From the NCBI RefSeq assembly GCF_014203835.1, contig NZ_JACHJW010000001.1, forward strand, positions 1,488,001-1,552,000: DNA of 64,000 nucleotides. Direction: 5' to 3'. The notes beneath the pieces are model-generated. The model ran no database searches. It saw only the letters and a list, made by a program, of their open reading frames with translations, and had not been told where the DNA came from. Position 1 is the first letter of the stretch. Each line of letters starts with the position of its first letter. Positions 25,185-33,439 of the stretch are shown here, piece by piece. The translations under genes were made by a program, and so were the position numbers. The stretch is from Micromonospora polyrhachis (GTDB lineage: Bacteria; Actinomycetota; Actinomycetes; Mycobacteriales; Micromonosporaceae).

Positions 25185-26291
25185 TCAGACCGCCCGCAGG
25201 TACTGGTCAGGCCAACCGGCGGCCACCCCCAGCTGGTGCGCGGCCTGCCGGGGCCAGTACGGGTTACGCAGCAACTCCCGTCCCAGCAGCACCGCGTGCG
25301 CCTGCCCCGACGCGACGATCGCCTCGGCCTGCTCCGGTTCGGTGATCAGGCCGACCGCTGCCACCGGCAGGTCGGTGTCCCGCGCCACCGCCTCGGCGTA
25401 CGACACCTGGTAGCCGGGACCGGTCGGCACCCGTACCCCCGCCGCGTTGCCCCCGGTGGAGACGTCCAGCAGGTCCACGCCGTGGGCGAGCAGTTCCTTG
25501 GCGAACCGTACGGTGTCCTCGCCGGTCCACCCGTCCCCGGCCGGCAGCCAGTCGGTGGCCGAGATCCGGAACAGCACGGGCAGGTCGGCGGGCCAGACCG
25601 CCCGGACCGCGTCGACCACCTCCAGGGCGAACCGGGTCCGGTTCTCGAACGAACCGCCGTACGCGTCGGTGCGGCGGTTGCTGTGCGGGGAGAGGAACTC
25701 GCCTATCAGGTAGCCGTGCGCGCCGTGCACCTCGACAACCTGGAAACCCGCGGCCAGCGCCCGCCGCGCAGCGGCGGCGAAGTCCGCCACCACCTGCGGG
25801 ATCTCCCCGACGGTCAACTCGTGCGGCACCGGGTACCGCTCGTCGTAGGCGACCGGGCTGGGGCCGACCGGCTGCCAGCCGCCGTGCTCCGGGGCGAGCG
25901 GCGCACCGCCGAGCCAGGGGGCAGCGGTGCCGGCCTTGCGTCCGGCGTGCGCGAGCTGGATACCGGGGACCGTACCGCTGCGCTTGAGGAAGTCGGTGAT
26001 CCGGACGAACGCCGTCTGTTGGCGGTCGTTCCAGAGCCCCAGGTCACCGGGGCTGATCCGCCCCTCGGGGGCAACCGCGGTGGCCTCGACCAGGATCAGA
26101 CCGGCACCTCCCACCGCCCGGCTGGCCAGGTGTACGAAGTGCCAGTCGGTCGGCACCCCGACGTCGGGCCCGTCGGCCGCAGCGCTGTACTGGCACATCG
26201 GGGCCATCCACACCCGGTTGGGCACGGTGACCGAGCGCAGGGTCATCGGCTGGAACAGGGCACTACCGGCAGTTGCGGTCGACTCGGTCAC
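25185..26291 (-). CDS. Old Yellow Enzyme family NADH:flavin oxidoreductase (YqjM-like)
   Basis: A 368-aa FMN TIM-barrel ene-reductase that reduces electron-poor alkenes and quinones with NAD(P)H. The redox-tuning Cys33 of the YqjM class is present (MAPMCQYSA), the substrate-binding His pair is in VEVHGAHGYLIGEFLSPHSN, and NRRTDAYGGSFENRTRF is the family signature. FMN-phosphate residues lie in the C-terminal GLITEPEQAEAIVASGQAHA. It is divergent from an ArsR-type regulator with operator-like repeats between them, as in the Corynebacterium cye1-cyeR pair. Confidence 0.92.
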   Translation of the reverse strand: MTESTATAGSALFQPMTLRSVTVPNRVWMAPMCQYSAAADGPDVGVPTDWHFVHLASRAVGGAGLILVEATAVAPEGRISPGDLGLWNDRQQTAFVRITDFLKRSGTVPGIQLAHAGRKAGTAAPWLGGAPLAPEHGGWQPVGPSPVAYDERYPVPHELTVGEIPQVVADFAAAARRALAAGFQVVEVHGAHGYLIGEFLSPHSNRRTDAYGGSFENRTRFALEVVDAVRAVWPADLPVLFRISATDWLPAGDGWTGEDTVRFAKELLAHGVDLLDVSTGGNAAGVRVPTGPGYQVSYAEAVARDTDLPVAAVGLITEPEQAEAIVASGQAHAVLLGRELLRNPYWPRQAAHQLGVAAGWPDQYLRAV

Positions 26292-26331
26292 GACGTACTC
26301 CTTGCGCGGAACGACAACGAAAGACCTCTTG

Positions 26332-26382
26332 GTACGACGAACATCGTAGTACGACGAACATGAAACTACGAGACCTGTCGTA
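26332..26382. promoter_or_regulatory. Operator-like repeats between OYE and ArsR genes
   Basis: GTACGACGAACAT occurs twice (26332-26344, 26349-26361); TCGTAGTACGA (26344-26354) is palindromic; and TACGA-N6-TCGTA (26367-26382) is a further inverted repeat. All share the TACGA/TCGTA half-site and sit between the divergent starts. Likely sites for the neighbouring ArsR protein. Confidence 0.65.
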
Positions 26383-26411
26383 CTATCAGACGGTCAGAAA
26401 CGAGGTGCGTC

Positions 26412-26786
26412 GTGCCACAGCAAGCCCCCACCCCCGATCCGTATGCCCCCGAAGCTAACGCCGGGCGCGTCCTGACCCATCCCACCCGCGACGAGATCCG
26501 GCTGGAGTCGGTGCTACACGCACTGGCCGACCCGACCCGGCTACACATCGCCCACACCCTCGCCCGCCTCGGTACGGAGGTGCCCTGCTCGGTCATCGAC
26601 CTCGCGGTGAGCAAGTCCACCACCACGCACCACTATCGGGTGCTACGGGAGGCGGGGGTGATCAGCCAGGTCTACCGGGGCACCGCGAAGTTGAACGGCC
26701 TGCGCCGCGCCGATCTCGACGCCCGCTTTCCCGGCCTGCTGGACAGCGTGCTCACCGCCGCCGGACGACAGGCCACTGAGGGTTGA
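26412..26786 (+). CDS. ArsR-family regulator, CyeR-like
   Basis: A 124-aa winged-helix regulator. The core reads RLESVLHALADPTRLHIAHT, with the recognition region AVSKSTTTHHYRVLREAGVI and a YRGTAKLNGLRRADL wing. It lacks the metal-binding ELCVCDL motif of ArsR proper; the only cysteine is Cys59 (EVPCSVIDL). In C. glutamicum the ArsR-type CyeR controls a divergent Old Yellow Enzyme gene and responds to oxidants through one cysteine. The same arrangement here suggests thiol-based sensing, which is inference. Its last codons form the first unit of a 28-bp tandem repeat. Confidence 0.85.
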   Translation: MPQQAPTPDPYAPEANAGRVLTHPTRDEIRLESVLHALADPTRLHIAHTLARLGTEVPCSVIDLAVSKSTTTHHYRVLREAGVISQVYRGTAKLNGLRRADLDARFPGLLDSVLTAAGRQATEG

Positions 26787-26873
26787 CGTCGGACGACAGG
26801 CCCCCAAGGGCTCACGTCGGACGACAGGCCAGCAAGGGCTCACGTCGGACGACAGGCCAGCAAGGGCTCACGT
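26762..26873. repeat. 28-bp tandem repeat, four units, starting in the ArsR 3' end
   Basis: Units at 26762, 26790, 26818 and 26846 begin CGGACGACAGGCC. Units 3 and 4 are identical, unit 2 differs at two positions, unit 1 (with the ArsR stop) differs more. A partial fifth unit follows. No spacers. Confidence 0.92.
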
Positions 26874-26921
26874 CGGACGACGGAGCCGGGCCACGCGACG
26901 GGGCCGGGCATAGCCCACCAG

Positions 26922-27569
26922 CTACGGACGGGCCGGCGGCCGGTCCCAGCCGACCGGTAGCGTCGGCACGGTCCAGGTGGGGTCCGGAACGAAGTCGCAC
27001 CAGGTGCCGTCGAACGGGAACTCCCCCGCCTCGGCCATCTTGATCACCCGCTCGCCCTCGGCCCGTACCGCTGCCTCGTCGGTCACCCAGTAGTGCTCGG
27101 GGAAGGCGAGCCGCTCAACGAACTCGTCCTCGTCCTTCCAGCACCAGCTCCGGTCCGGCTCGATCACGACATCGAGATCCTGGTCCACCACGTCGACCCC
27201 GGCCACGTCACCGTCGTCCCAGCGGACCCCCGGTTCTTCGAGGTTGACGTACCACCGAGCGAACCCACCGGCCTCGGCCTGGAACCACCAGACCGAGTAG
27301 GCACCCTCCGTCGGCAGGAACTTCAGCAGCGGCGGGCCGTTCCAGACGCCCACGGCCAACCGGTAGGACCTGGTGATCCACTCGGTGAACGGCATCATCC
27401 GCATGCCCCGACCGTCGTCGGCGACCTCGCTGGCCACCGGGGTACCTCGGGCGATCCAGAGCAGCAGCCCTCGCTCGTCGTCACTGACAACCCGGGCCGG
27501 GCGAACCCAGCCGATCCGTCCCCGTCGGACATTGCGGTGCAGGATCAACCGCCCCGGCTCGAAATGCAC
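26922..27569 (-). CDS. DUF402 family protein (FomD-like fold)
   Basis: A 215-aa soluble protein of the DUF402 family. Members with known activity, such as FomD, hydrolyse nucleotide-linked substrates with divalent metal. Family pattern: an N-terminal barrel (GRLILHRNVRRGRIGWVRPA), then YSVWWFQAEAGGFARWYVNL, DVVDQDLDVVIEPD and WKDEDEFVERLAF, with clustered Asp/Glu likely to hold metal. The substrate is unknown. No operon partner is evident; it converges on the ArsR gene. Confidence 0.82.
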   Translation of the reverse strand: MHFEPGRLILHRNVRRGRIGWVRPARVVSDDERGLLLWIARGTPVASEVADDGRGMRMMPFTEWITRSYRLAVGVWNGPPLLKFLPTEGAYSVWWFQAEAGGFARWYVNLEEPGVRWDDGDVAGVDVVDQDLDVVIEPDRSWCWKDEDEFVERLAFPEHYWVTDEAAVRAEGERVIKMAEAGEFPFDGTWCDFVPDPTWTVPTLPVGWDRPPARP

Positions 27570-27772
27570 GCCCCCATCCTACCGAGCAAGCCGTCCCCAG
27601 GCTGCCACCGAGGGGCGCGATCCACAGTCTCGAAGTACCCGTCGACCGGGACCGGGACCGGAGCACGGAGCACGGAGGGACCCCGGGCACCCGTCGTCCG
27701 CACCGCCGCCCGCCCACCAGAGCCGGATGGAGCGACATAGGTCACTTCCAGGTCGGGACCAAAGTCCTTCTT

Positions 27773-27789
27773 TACTACATGCGGTAGTA
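27773..27789. promoter_or_regulatory. Inverted repeat TACTAC-N5-GTAGTA before the oxidoreductase gene
   Basis: TACTAC (27773-27778) and GTAGTA (27784-27789) are 62 nt before the start codon, in an AT-rich patch. The spacing resembles operators of BlaI/MecI-type repressors, but no such regulator is nearby. Confidence 0.4.
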
Positions 27790-27850
27790 GTTAAAACAAA
27801 GACTGACCAGTGGCCACCCCCGATGCCTGATTGGTCCACAGGAGGACCCG

Positions 27851-29392
27851 ATGATCAGAAGTATCGCCCTGTCCGTCAGCCCAGAACTTGGCTTCCCCAG
27901 TTGGCTTCGCGTCACCCACCTCATCAATTTCCTGCTCATCGGACTGTTGATCCGAAGTGGGTGGGAAATAATCTCCAGCCACCCTCGGATGTACTGGCGC
28001 AACGACTGCGGCCCCGGCACGGAGTGGATTCGGTTCACCAGGAAGAAGGTGCCCGCCGAAGAGGGCGTCTACTTCGCGCGCGACGACGAGTGCAGCCTGT
28101 CCCCGTTGATCTCGTTGCCCGGCCGAAAGAACATCGGCATCGCCCGGCACTGGCACGCGATCGTGACCGCACTCTGGACGCTCAACGGGCTCGCATACGT
28201 CGGCCTGCTCTTCGGCACCGGCCAGTGGCGTCGGATCGTACCCACGTCATGGGACGTCTTCCCGCAGGCCTGGGAATCACTCAAGATCTACGCCGGCCTC
28301 GGCATTCCATCGATCGAGCACTTCCAACCGTACGACGCGTTGCAGCAGCTCATGTACTTCGTGGTCGTCTTCGTCGCCGCACCGTTGATGATCGCAACCG
28401 GCCCGGTCATGTCCCCGGCCGTGGTCGGCCGGTTCCCGTGGTACGCCCGACTCTTCGGCGGGCGTCAGGCCGCACGATCACTGCACTTCCTGGGCATGGC
28501 CTTCCTCGCAGTGTTCATCGTCATCCACGTGACGCTCGTGTTCGTCGTCCACCCGCGATACAACCTGACCCACATGATGCTCGGCGAGGGCGACCCGGCC
28601 CGGTTTGGTCAGGCACTGACCATGGCGATCGCCGGCATCGTCACGGTCGTGGCTCTCTGGCTGGCCGCCAGCTACTGGAGCCTGGCCGACCTACGTCGGG
28701 CCCAGGTCGTCCTCAACAACCTCGGCGAACCGCTGCGTCAGGCAACCGTCAACCACTTCTCCTCCCGGCAGCGCCGCAAGCAGGTGTGGGCCGAGAAGGA
28801 CATCTCGCCCTACCACTGGAGCAATGGCCGGCATCCCGTGGGTGACGAGTCACCCGAGTGGAACGCCCTGATGGCGAACGCCTGGAAGGACTACCGGCTG
28901 GAGATCGGCGGCCTCGTCGAGAAGCCGATCTCACTGAGCCTGGAGGATCTGCGGGCCATGCCACGGCAGGAACAGATCACCCTACACACCTGCATGCAGG
29001 GGTGGACCGGGATCGCCAAATGGGGCGGGGTGCGGTTGTCGGACGTGTTGGCCCTGGTGGAGAAGAAGCCCAACGCCAGGTACCTGAAGTTCACCTCCTT
29101 CGGCCTGGCGCAGAAGATGCACGGCGGCCGGCCGCTGGAGCCGTACTACAGCTGCTTCGGTGTGGACCTCATCTACCAGGACGAAACGATCCTGGCCTTC
29201 GACATGAACGACAAGCCACTGCCCCTCACCTTCGGCGCCCCGCTGCGGTTGCGGGTTGAGGAGATCCACGGCTACAAGATGGTCAAGTACCTACGCAAGA
29301 TCGAGTGGATCGAGGACTACCGCACCGAGGGCGACGGCCAGGGCGGCACCCGCGAGGACTCCAGCTACCAGGTCATCAACGCGCGGATCTGA
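27851..29392 (+). CDS. Cytochrome b561-like membrane domain fused to a sulfite-oxidase-family molybdopterin domain
   Basis: A 513-aa fusion. Residues 20-280 hold five hydrophobic segments (about 20-40, 100-122, 162-186, 208-233, 254-277) with candidate haem ligands His23, His100/102, His212 and His226. Residues 345-500 are a molybdopterin domain: SLSLEDLRAMPRQEQITLHT, then Cys381 as Mo ligand in TCMQGWTGIAKWGG, and VEEIHGYKMVKYLRKIEWI. In MsrPQ these functions are separate proteins, the Mo subunit being exported by Tat. Here there is no Tat signal, and Arg-rich loops after segments 1, 3 and 5 place the Mo domain in the cytoplasm. AGGAGG lies 6 nt before the ATG. Substrate unknown. Confidence 0.88.
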   Translation: MIRSIALSVSPELGFPSWLRVTHLINFLLIGLLIRSGWEIISSHPRMYWRNDCGPGTEWIRFTRKKVPAEEGVYFARDDECSLSPLISLPGRKNIGIARHWHAIVTALWTLNGLAYVGLLFGTGQWRRIVPTSWDVFPQAWESLKIYAGLGIPSIEHFQPYDALQQLMYFVVVFVAAPLMIATGPVMSPAVVGRFPWYARLFGGRQAARSLHFLGMAFLAVFIVIHVTLVFVVHPRYNLTHMMLGEGDPARFGQALTMAIAGIVTVVALWLAASYWSLADLRRAQVVLNNLGEPLRQATVNHFSSRQRRKQVWAEKDISPYHWSNGRHPVGDESPEWNALMANAWKDYRLEIGGLVEKPISLSLEDLRAMPRQEQITLHTCMQGWTGIAKWGGVRLSDVLALVEKKPNARYLKFTSFGLAQKMHGGRPLEPYYSCFGVDLIYQDETILAFDMNDKPLPLTFGAPLRLRVEEIHGYKMVKYLRKIEWIEDYRTEGDGQGGTREDSSYQVINARI

Positions 29393-29421
29393 CACAGCGT
29401 CTGGACTCCCCCACCGCCGGC

Positions 29422-29463
29422 GGCGCGGATTCCTGCTCAGTAGAACGATCAGGAACCCGCGCC
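29422..29463. terminator. Bidirectional hairpin between convergent genes
   Basis: GGCGCGGATTCCTG (29422-29435) and CAGGAACCCGCGCC (29450-29463) pair at 13 of 14 positions around a 14-nt loop, 29 nt past the oxidoreductase stop and upstream of the proS 3' end. A strong candidate terminator for both genes. Confidence 0.7.
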
Positions 29464-29465
29464 GC

Positions 29466-29525
29466 AGCCGTGGTCAAGCTGCCGTAGCCGTGGTCAAGCC
29501 GGCACAGCCGTGGTCAAACTGCCGT
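29466..29525. repeat. 20-bp tandem repeat, three units
   Basis: AGCCGTGGTCAA begins each unit at 29466, 29486 and 29506; the last eight positions vary slightly. It lies between the terminator and the proS stop and does not include a stop codon. Confidence 0.85.
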
Positions 29526-29550
29526 AGCTACGGGCCGTCGGCGCTGCCGA

Positions 29551-30957
29551 TCAGTAGGCGCGGGCCAGAATGGCCACCAGGTCAGGCTCGTCGGCCGAGT
29601 CCGGCACCGAGCCGTCGGCCCGGACCAGACAACGTACGGTGACACCCTTGCCGTTGGCGGTGAGTTCGCCCTGCTCGCCGACCGCCGACCACGGCACCCG
29701 GGCCCAGCCGGTGGCCGCCGCCTCGATCGCCTCGTCCAGGGTCGCCACCGTCGTGGTCCGCGACTCGCGCAGGGCCAGTGCCTCGTCGTACAGCGCCTGC
29801 TGGTCTGCCTCCAGGGCGGCGAGCACCGAGGCCACCACGTCGGCCACCGGCACCGGAGTCTTCGACCCATTGGTACGGCGAACCACCACCGCGTTACCGG
29901 CGGCGAGATCCCGGGGGCCGACCTCGACGCGTACCGGATAGCCCTTGAGCTCGGCATCGACGGCGCGGCGGCCGAACGGGGTGTCGGTCCGGTCGTCGAG
30001 CGCGACCCGGACCCCGGCGTCGCGCAGCGCGTCGCGCAGCTTCGCCGCCGCCTCGGTCACCCCGTCGCCGGCCTTCACCACCATGATGTGCGCCTGCACC
30101 GGGGCCAGCCGGGGCGGCACCCGCAGCCCGTTGTCGTCGCCGTGCACCATGATCATCCCGCCGATCATCCGGGTGGTGGTGCCCCAGGAGGTGGTCCAGG
30201 CGTGCTCGACGCTGCCGGCCGCCGAGGTGAAGGTCATCTCGAACGCCTTGGCGAAGTTCTGGCCCAGCTCGTGGCTGGTGCCCAGTTGCAGCGCCTTGCC
30301 GTCACCCATCATGCCTTCGAGGGTGTACGTACTGGTGGCGCCGGCGAACCGCTCCCGGTTGGTCTTGCGTCCCACCAGCACCGGAATGCCCAGCACGTTG
30401 ACCATGAAGTCCTCGTAGACCTCGTGCAGGATCCGACGGGCATAGGCTCGGGCGTCCGCCTCGTCGACGTGCGCGGTGTGCCCCTCCTGCCAGAGGAACT
30501 CACTGGTCCGCAGGAAGATCCGGGGCCGCAGCTCCCAGCGGACCACGTTCGCCCACTGGTTGAGCAGCAGTGGCAGGTCTCGGTAGGAGTCGATCCACTT
30601 GGCCATGAACTCGCCGATGACCGTCTCGCTGGTCGGTCGGACCACCACCGGCTCGGCGAGCTGCTTGCCCCCGCCGTGGGTGACCACCGCCAGCTCCGGC
30701 GAGAAGCCCTCGACGTGCTGGGCCTCCCGCTTCAGGTAGCTCTCCGGGATGAACAGCGGGAAGTACGCGTTCTCCGCCCCGGTCACCTTGATCCGGGCGT
30801 CCATCTCGGCCTGCATCCGCTCCCAGATGGCGTAGCCGGCCGGTCGGATGACCATGGTCCCCCGCACCGGCCCGTTGTCGGCGAGCTTCGCCTTGGCGAT
30901 CAGGTCCTGGAACCAGCGGGGAAAGTCCTCCGCCCGGGGAGTGAGCACGCGTGCCAT
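29551..30957 (-). CDS. proS: Prolyl-tRNA synthetase, archaeal/eukaryotic-like type
   Basis: Charges tRNA-Pro. The 468-aa length without the bacterial editing insert marks the short, archaeal-type ProRS seen in many actinobacteria. Class II motifs: motif 1 around YAIWERMQAEMDARIKVTGA, motif 2 VRWELRPRIFLRTSEFLWQE (with GHTAH after it), motif 3 GDDNGLRVPPRLAP. VVRPTSETVIGEFMAKWI is the proline pocket. Only this ProRS is seen in the window; whether a second, bacterial-type copy exists elsewhere cannot be told. Confidence 0.95.
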   Translation of the reverse strand: MARVLTPRAEDFPRWFQDLIAKAKLADNGPVRGTMVIRPAGYAIWERMQAEMDARIKVTGAENAYFPLFIPESYLKREAQHVEGFSPELAVVTHGGGKQLAEPVVVRPTSETVIGEFMAKWIDSYRDLPLLLNQWANVVRWELRPRIFLRTSEFLWQEGHTAHVDEADARAYARRILHEVYEDFMVNVLGIPVLVGRKTNRERFAGATSTYTLEGMMGDGKALQLGTSHELGQNFAKAFEMTFTSAAGSVEHAWTTSWGTTTRMIGGMIMVHGDDNGLRVPPRLAPVQAHIMVVKAGDGVTEAAAKLRDALRDAGVRVALDDRTDTPFGRRAVDAELKGYPVRVEVGPRDLAAGNAVVVRRTNGSKTPVPVADVVASVLAALEADQQALYDEALALRESRTTTVATLDEAIEAAATGWARVPWSAVGEQGELTANGKGVTVRCLVRADGSVPDSADEPDLVAILARAY

Positions 30958-30992
30958 AGCCGCACATCCTATTCGCCGACGTACGACCGGCG

Positions 30993-32024
30993 TTACCCGG
31001 CGTACGCCGTCTTGCCGCCGTCGAGCACCATCTGCGCTCCGGTCGCGTACGGGAAATCGCCGGAGGTGAGGGCGACGGCGAACGCAGCCACCTCCTCAGC
31101 GGTGGCCAACCGTCCCACCCCCGGCACGCTGGACTTGCCGAACTGGGCCGCCATGACGTCCCACGCCACGTCGGGCAGATCCGCCGCCCCGGCCAGTCGC
31201 CGGACGAAGTCGGTCTTGGTGGTGCCCGGCAGCAGGGCGTTGATCCGGATGTTCTCGGCGGCATAGTCGTGGGCGGCGCTCTGCACGAGGCCGACGAGAG
31301 CCCGCTTGGAGGCGGCGTAGGCGGCCTTCCCGCCACTGGTGGAGATGGCGTTCGAGGAGGAGGTGACCAGGACGGCACCGCCACCCCGCCGCCGCAGGTG
31401 CGGAATCTGGAACTTCAGTGCCAGGAAGACCCCACGCAGGTTGGTGGCGAGCACGTCGTCCCATTCGTTGGCCGTGTACTCGTGCAGTGGCTTCTGGACC
31501 GTGATGCCGGCGTTGTTGAAGCAGACGTCGAGGCCGCCGTACCGCTCGGCGACGGTGTCGACGAACTGCCGTACCTGCGACTCGTCGCGGACGTCGGCGC
31601 GTACGTAGGTGGCCTCCCCACCGGCCGCGCGGATCTGGCGTTCGACGTCCCGGCCCAGGTTCTCCCGGCGACCGCAGAAGCCGACCTGCCCGCCCTCGGC
31701 GGCGTACTGGAGGGCGGCGGCGCGGCCGATCCCGGAGGTGGCACCGGTGATCAGGACGACCTTGCCGGCGAAGCGCTGATTCGCACCCGGGTGGATCTCG
31801 GGGCTCGGCGCGGTACGGCCGAGGACCACACCGCCGACCAGACCGGCGACGGCTCCGGCGCCGACCCCGGCCACACCGGTGCCGATCAGCCTTCGGCGGC
31901 TGTACCCGGCACGGGCGGTGGCCGGGTCGACGGAGGTGGTCGACTCGCCGGGGGCAGTGGTCGACTCGCCGGGGGCAGTGGTCGACTCGGCGGCCGGTTC
32001 GACGTTTTCGTTCGGGGTTGCCAT
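30993..32024 (-). CDS. Short-chain dehydrogenase/reductase with a Tat-type signal
   Basis: A 343-aa SDR. The catalytic domain (from about residue 86) has the cofactor loop TGATSGIGRAAALQY, NNAG and the YAASK catalytic motif (GKAAYAASKRALVGL) with upstream Ser. A complete Tat signal precedes it: 40 polar residues with an ESTTAPG repeat, then SRRRLIGTGVAGVGAGAVAG and further hydrophobic residues. Export of an NAD(P)-dependent SDR is unusual, because the extracytoplasmic space lacks a nicotinamide supply unless the cofactor is carried along, which Tat permits. It could instead remain membrane-anchored. Substrate unknown. Confidence 0.88.
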   Translation of the reverse strand: MATPNENVEPAAESTTAPGESTTAPGESTTSVDPATARAGYSRRRLIGTGVAGVGAGAVAGLVGGVVLGRTAPSPEIHPGANQRFAGKVVLITGATSGIGRAAALQYAAEGGQVGFCGRRENLGRDVERQIRAAGGEATYVRADVRDESQVRQFVDTVAERYGGLDVCFNNAGITVQKPLHEYTANEWDDVLATNLRGVFLALKFQIPHLRRRGGGAVLVTSSSNAISTSGGKAAYAASKRALVGLVQSAAHDYAAENIRINALLPGTTKTDFVRRLAGAADLPDVAWDVMAAQFGKSSVPGVGRLATAEEVAAFAVALTSGDFPYATGAQMVLDGGKTAYAG

Positions 32025-32203
32025 GACGTCCCTTCATCGGCTGGCGGGCGACGTCCACCCGCCACATCCGAGTCTGGTGACGGATGCACGCCGTAACGTC
32101 GGCCCGCCGGTCGGTGTGTACGGCCACCGGGCCGGCCTCTCGTAGGAGGCGGCTCCTGCCCGGGGAGGACCATCGGCGCTCCTGCCCTGGCTACCTTTCA
32201 CGG

Positions 32204-33439
32204 ATGGCTCTCCCCCGGATCAGCGTGCTGTTCGAAACCCGGGCATGGCCGCTCCGGCTGGCCATCCTCGCGGCGTTGGCCATCGGGTACCTGCTGGCCC
32301 GTGGCCCTTCGGCGGAGCCGTCGATCGTCGACTGGCTGCTGTCCGCCGCCTCGGTGCTGGTGTACGCGGGCAGCGCACGCTGGCCACTGGCCAGTCCTCT
32401 GGTGCAGGCCGTCCTGCTGGCGGTGGCCCTGTGGGCGGGCGATGCCAGCCCGGTCATCGTGAAGGTCGGTGCCGGGGTCGCACTGTTCGAGCTGGCGATG
32501 CGCCGCTCCGGCTGGTACTGCGTTTACGGGACGGTCCCGCTGTTGCTGGTGTATCTGGTGGAGGGATCGTGGTCCACGCTGTACCGGGGTGCCGTGGTGA
32601 CGCTGGTCCCGGTGCTGCTCGGGGCGTACGTCCGATCGGTGCGGCTGCTCTCCGCGCAGGCGGAGCGGCGTGCGGAGGAGGAGCGGCTGCGGCGGCGCTC
32701 GGAGACGCGAGCGGCCCGGGCCGACGAACGTACGGCGATCGCCCGGGAACTCCACGATCTTGTCGCCCACCATGTCGCCTCGATGGTGTTACGGGTGGGG
32801 GTGGCCCGGCACGTGTTGGACGACGCCGACCCCAAGGTGCGCGAGGTGCTCGACGACGTGCACGCCAGCGGGGTGGCGACCCTGGCGGACCTGCGACGGT
32901 TGGTGACCGTACTGCGGGATCCGGCCGGCGGCGGCCAGGTGGGACTGGTGGAGCCCGGCGAGTTGCCGGCCGCGCTCTCCGAGGTGGTGGATCGGGCACA
33001 ACGCCTAGGCCTGTCGGTGTCCGCACAGATCGACCCCGGCATCGCCGGTCTGGACACGATGCGTGGCCTGGCGATACTCCGGTTGACCCAGGAGGGGCTC
33101 GCGAACGTCGCCCGGCACGCGGGTCCGCAGGCCAGGACGACGGTGTCGGTACGGTTGATCGAGGCCGGTATGGCACAGGTCGACATCGCCGACGACGGCG
33201 GCCGGGGCCACCCAGAACTGTCGTCAGGCACGAGGGGCAGTCTCGGCCACCCGGAACTGTCGTCTGGGCGGGCGGCGGGTTCGGCGGTCGCGGACGCGAC
33301 GGGCGGCCACGGGATCATCGGCATGCGGGAGCGGGTCGCGGTGCTGGGCGGATCACTGACGGTGGGCCGGGACGGGCCGGGTTGGCGGTTGTCGGCGCTA
33401 CTGCCGGCGGCGGGTGGCAGCGGAGGGGACAAGCGGTGA
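32204..33439 (+). CDS. Histidine kinase of the NarL/LuxR two-component type
   Basis: A 411-aa sensor. Residues 15-145 form about four or five membrane segments with almost no extracytoplasmic loop, so it may sense something in the membrane. The HisKA_3 phosphoacceptor is His184 in IARELHDLVAHHVASMVLRV. The HATPase domain has LRLTQEGLANVARHAG, DIADDGGRG and GIIGMRERVAVLGGSL. An insert in the ATP lid (residues 337-364) contains a duplicated GHPELSS segment. I start at MALPRIS; codons above it look non-coding. Four-nucleotide overlap (GTGA) with the response regulator. Confidence 0.92.
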   Translation: MALPRISVLFETRAWPLRLAILAALAIGYLLARGPSAEPSIVDWLLSAASVLVYAGSARWPLASPLVQAVLLAVALWAGDASPVIVKVGAGVALFELAMRRSGWYCVYGTVPLLLVYLVEGSWSTLYRGAVVTLVPVLLGAYVRSVRLLSAQAERRAEEERLRRRSETRAARADERTAIARELHDLVAHHVASMVLRVGVARHVLDDADPKVREVLDDVHASGVATLADLRRLVTVLRDPAGGGQVGLVEPGELPAALSEVVDRAQRLGLSVSAQIDPGIAGLDTMRGLAILRLTQEGLANVARHAGPQARTTVSVRLIEAGMAQVDIADDGGRGHPELSSGTRGSLGHPELSSGRAAGSAVADATGGHGIIGMRERVAVLGGSLTVGRDGPGWRLSALLPAAGGSGGDKR

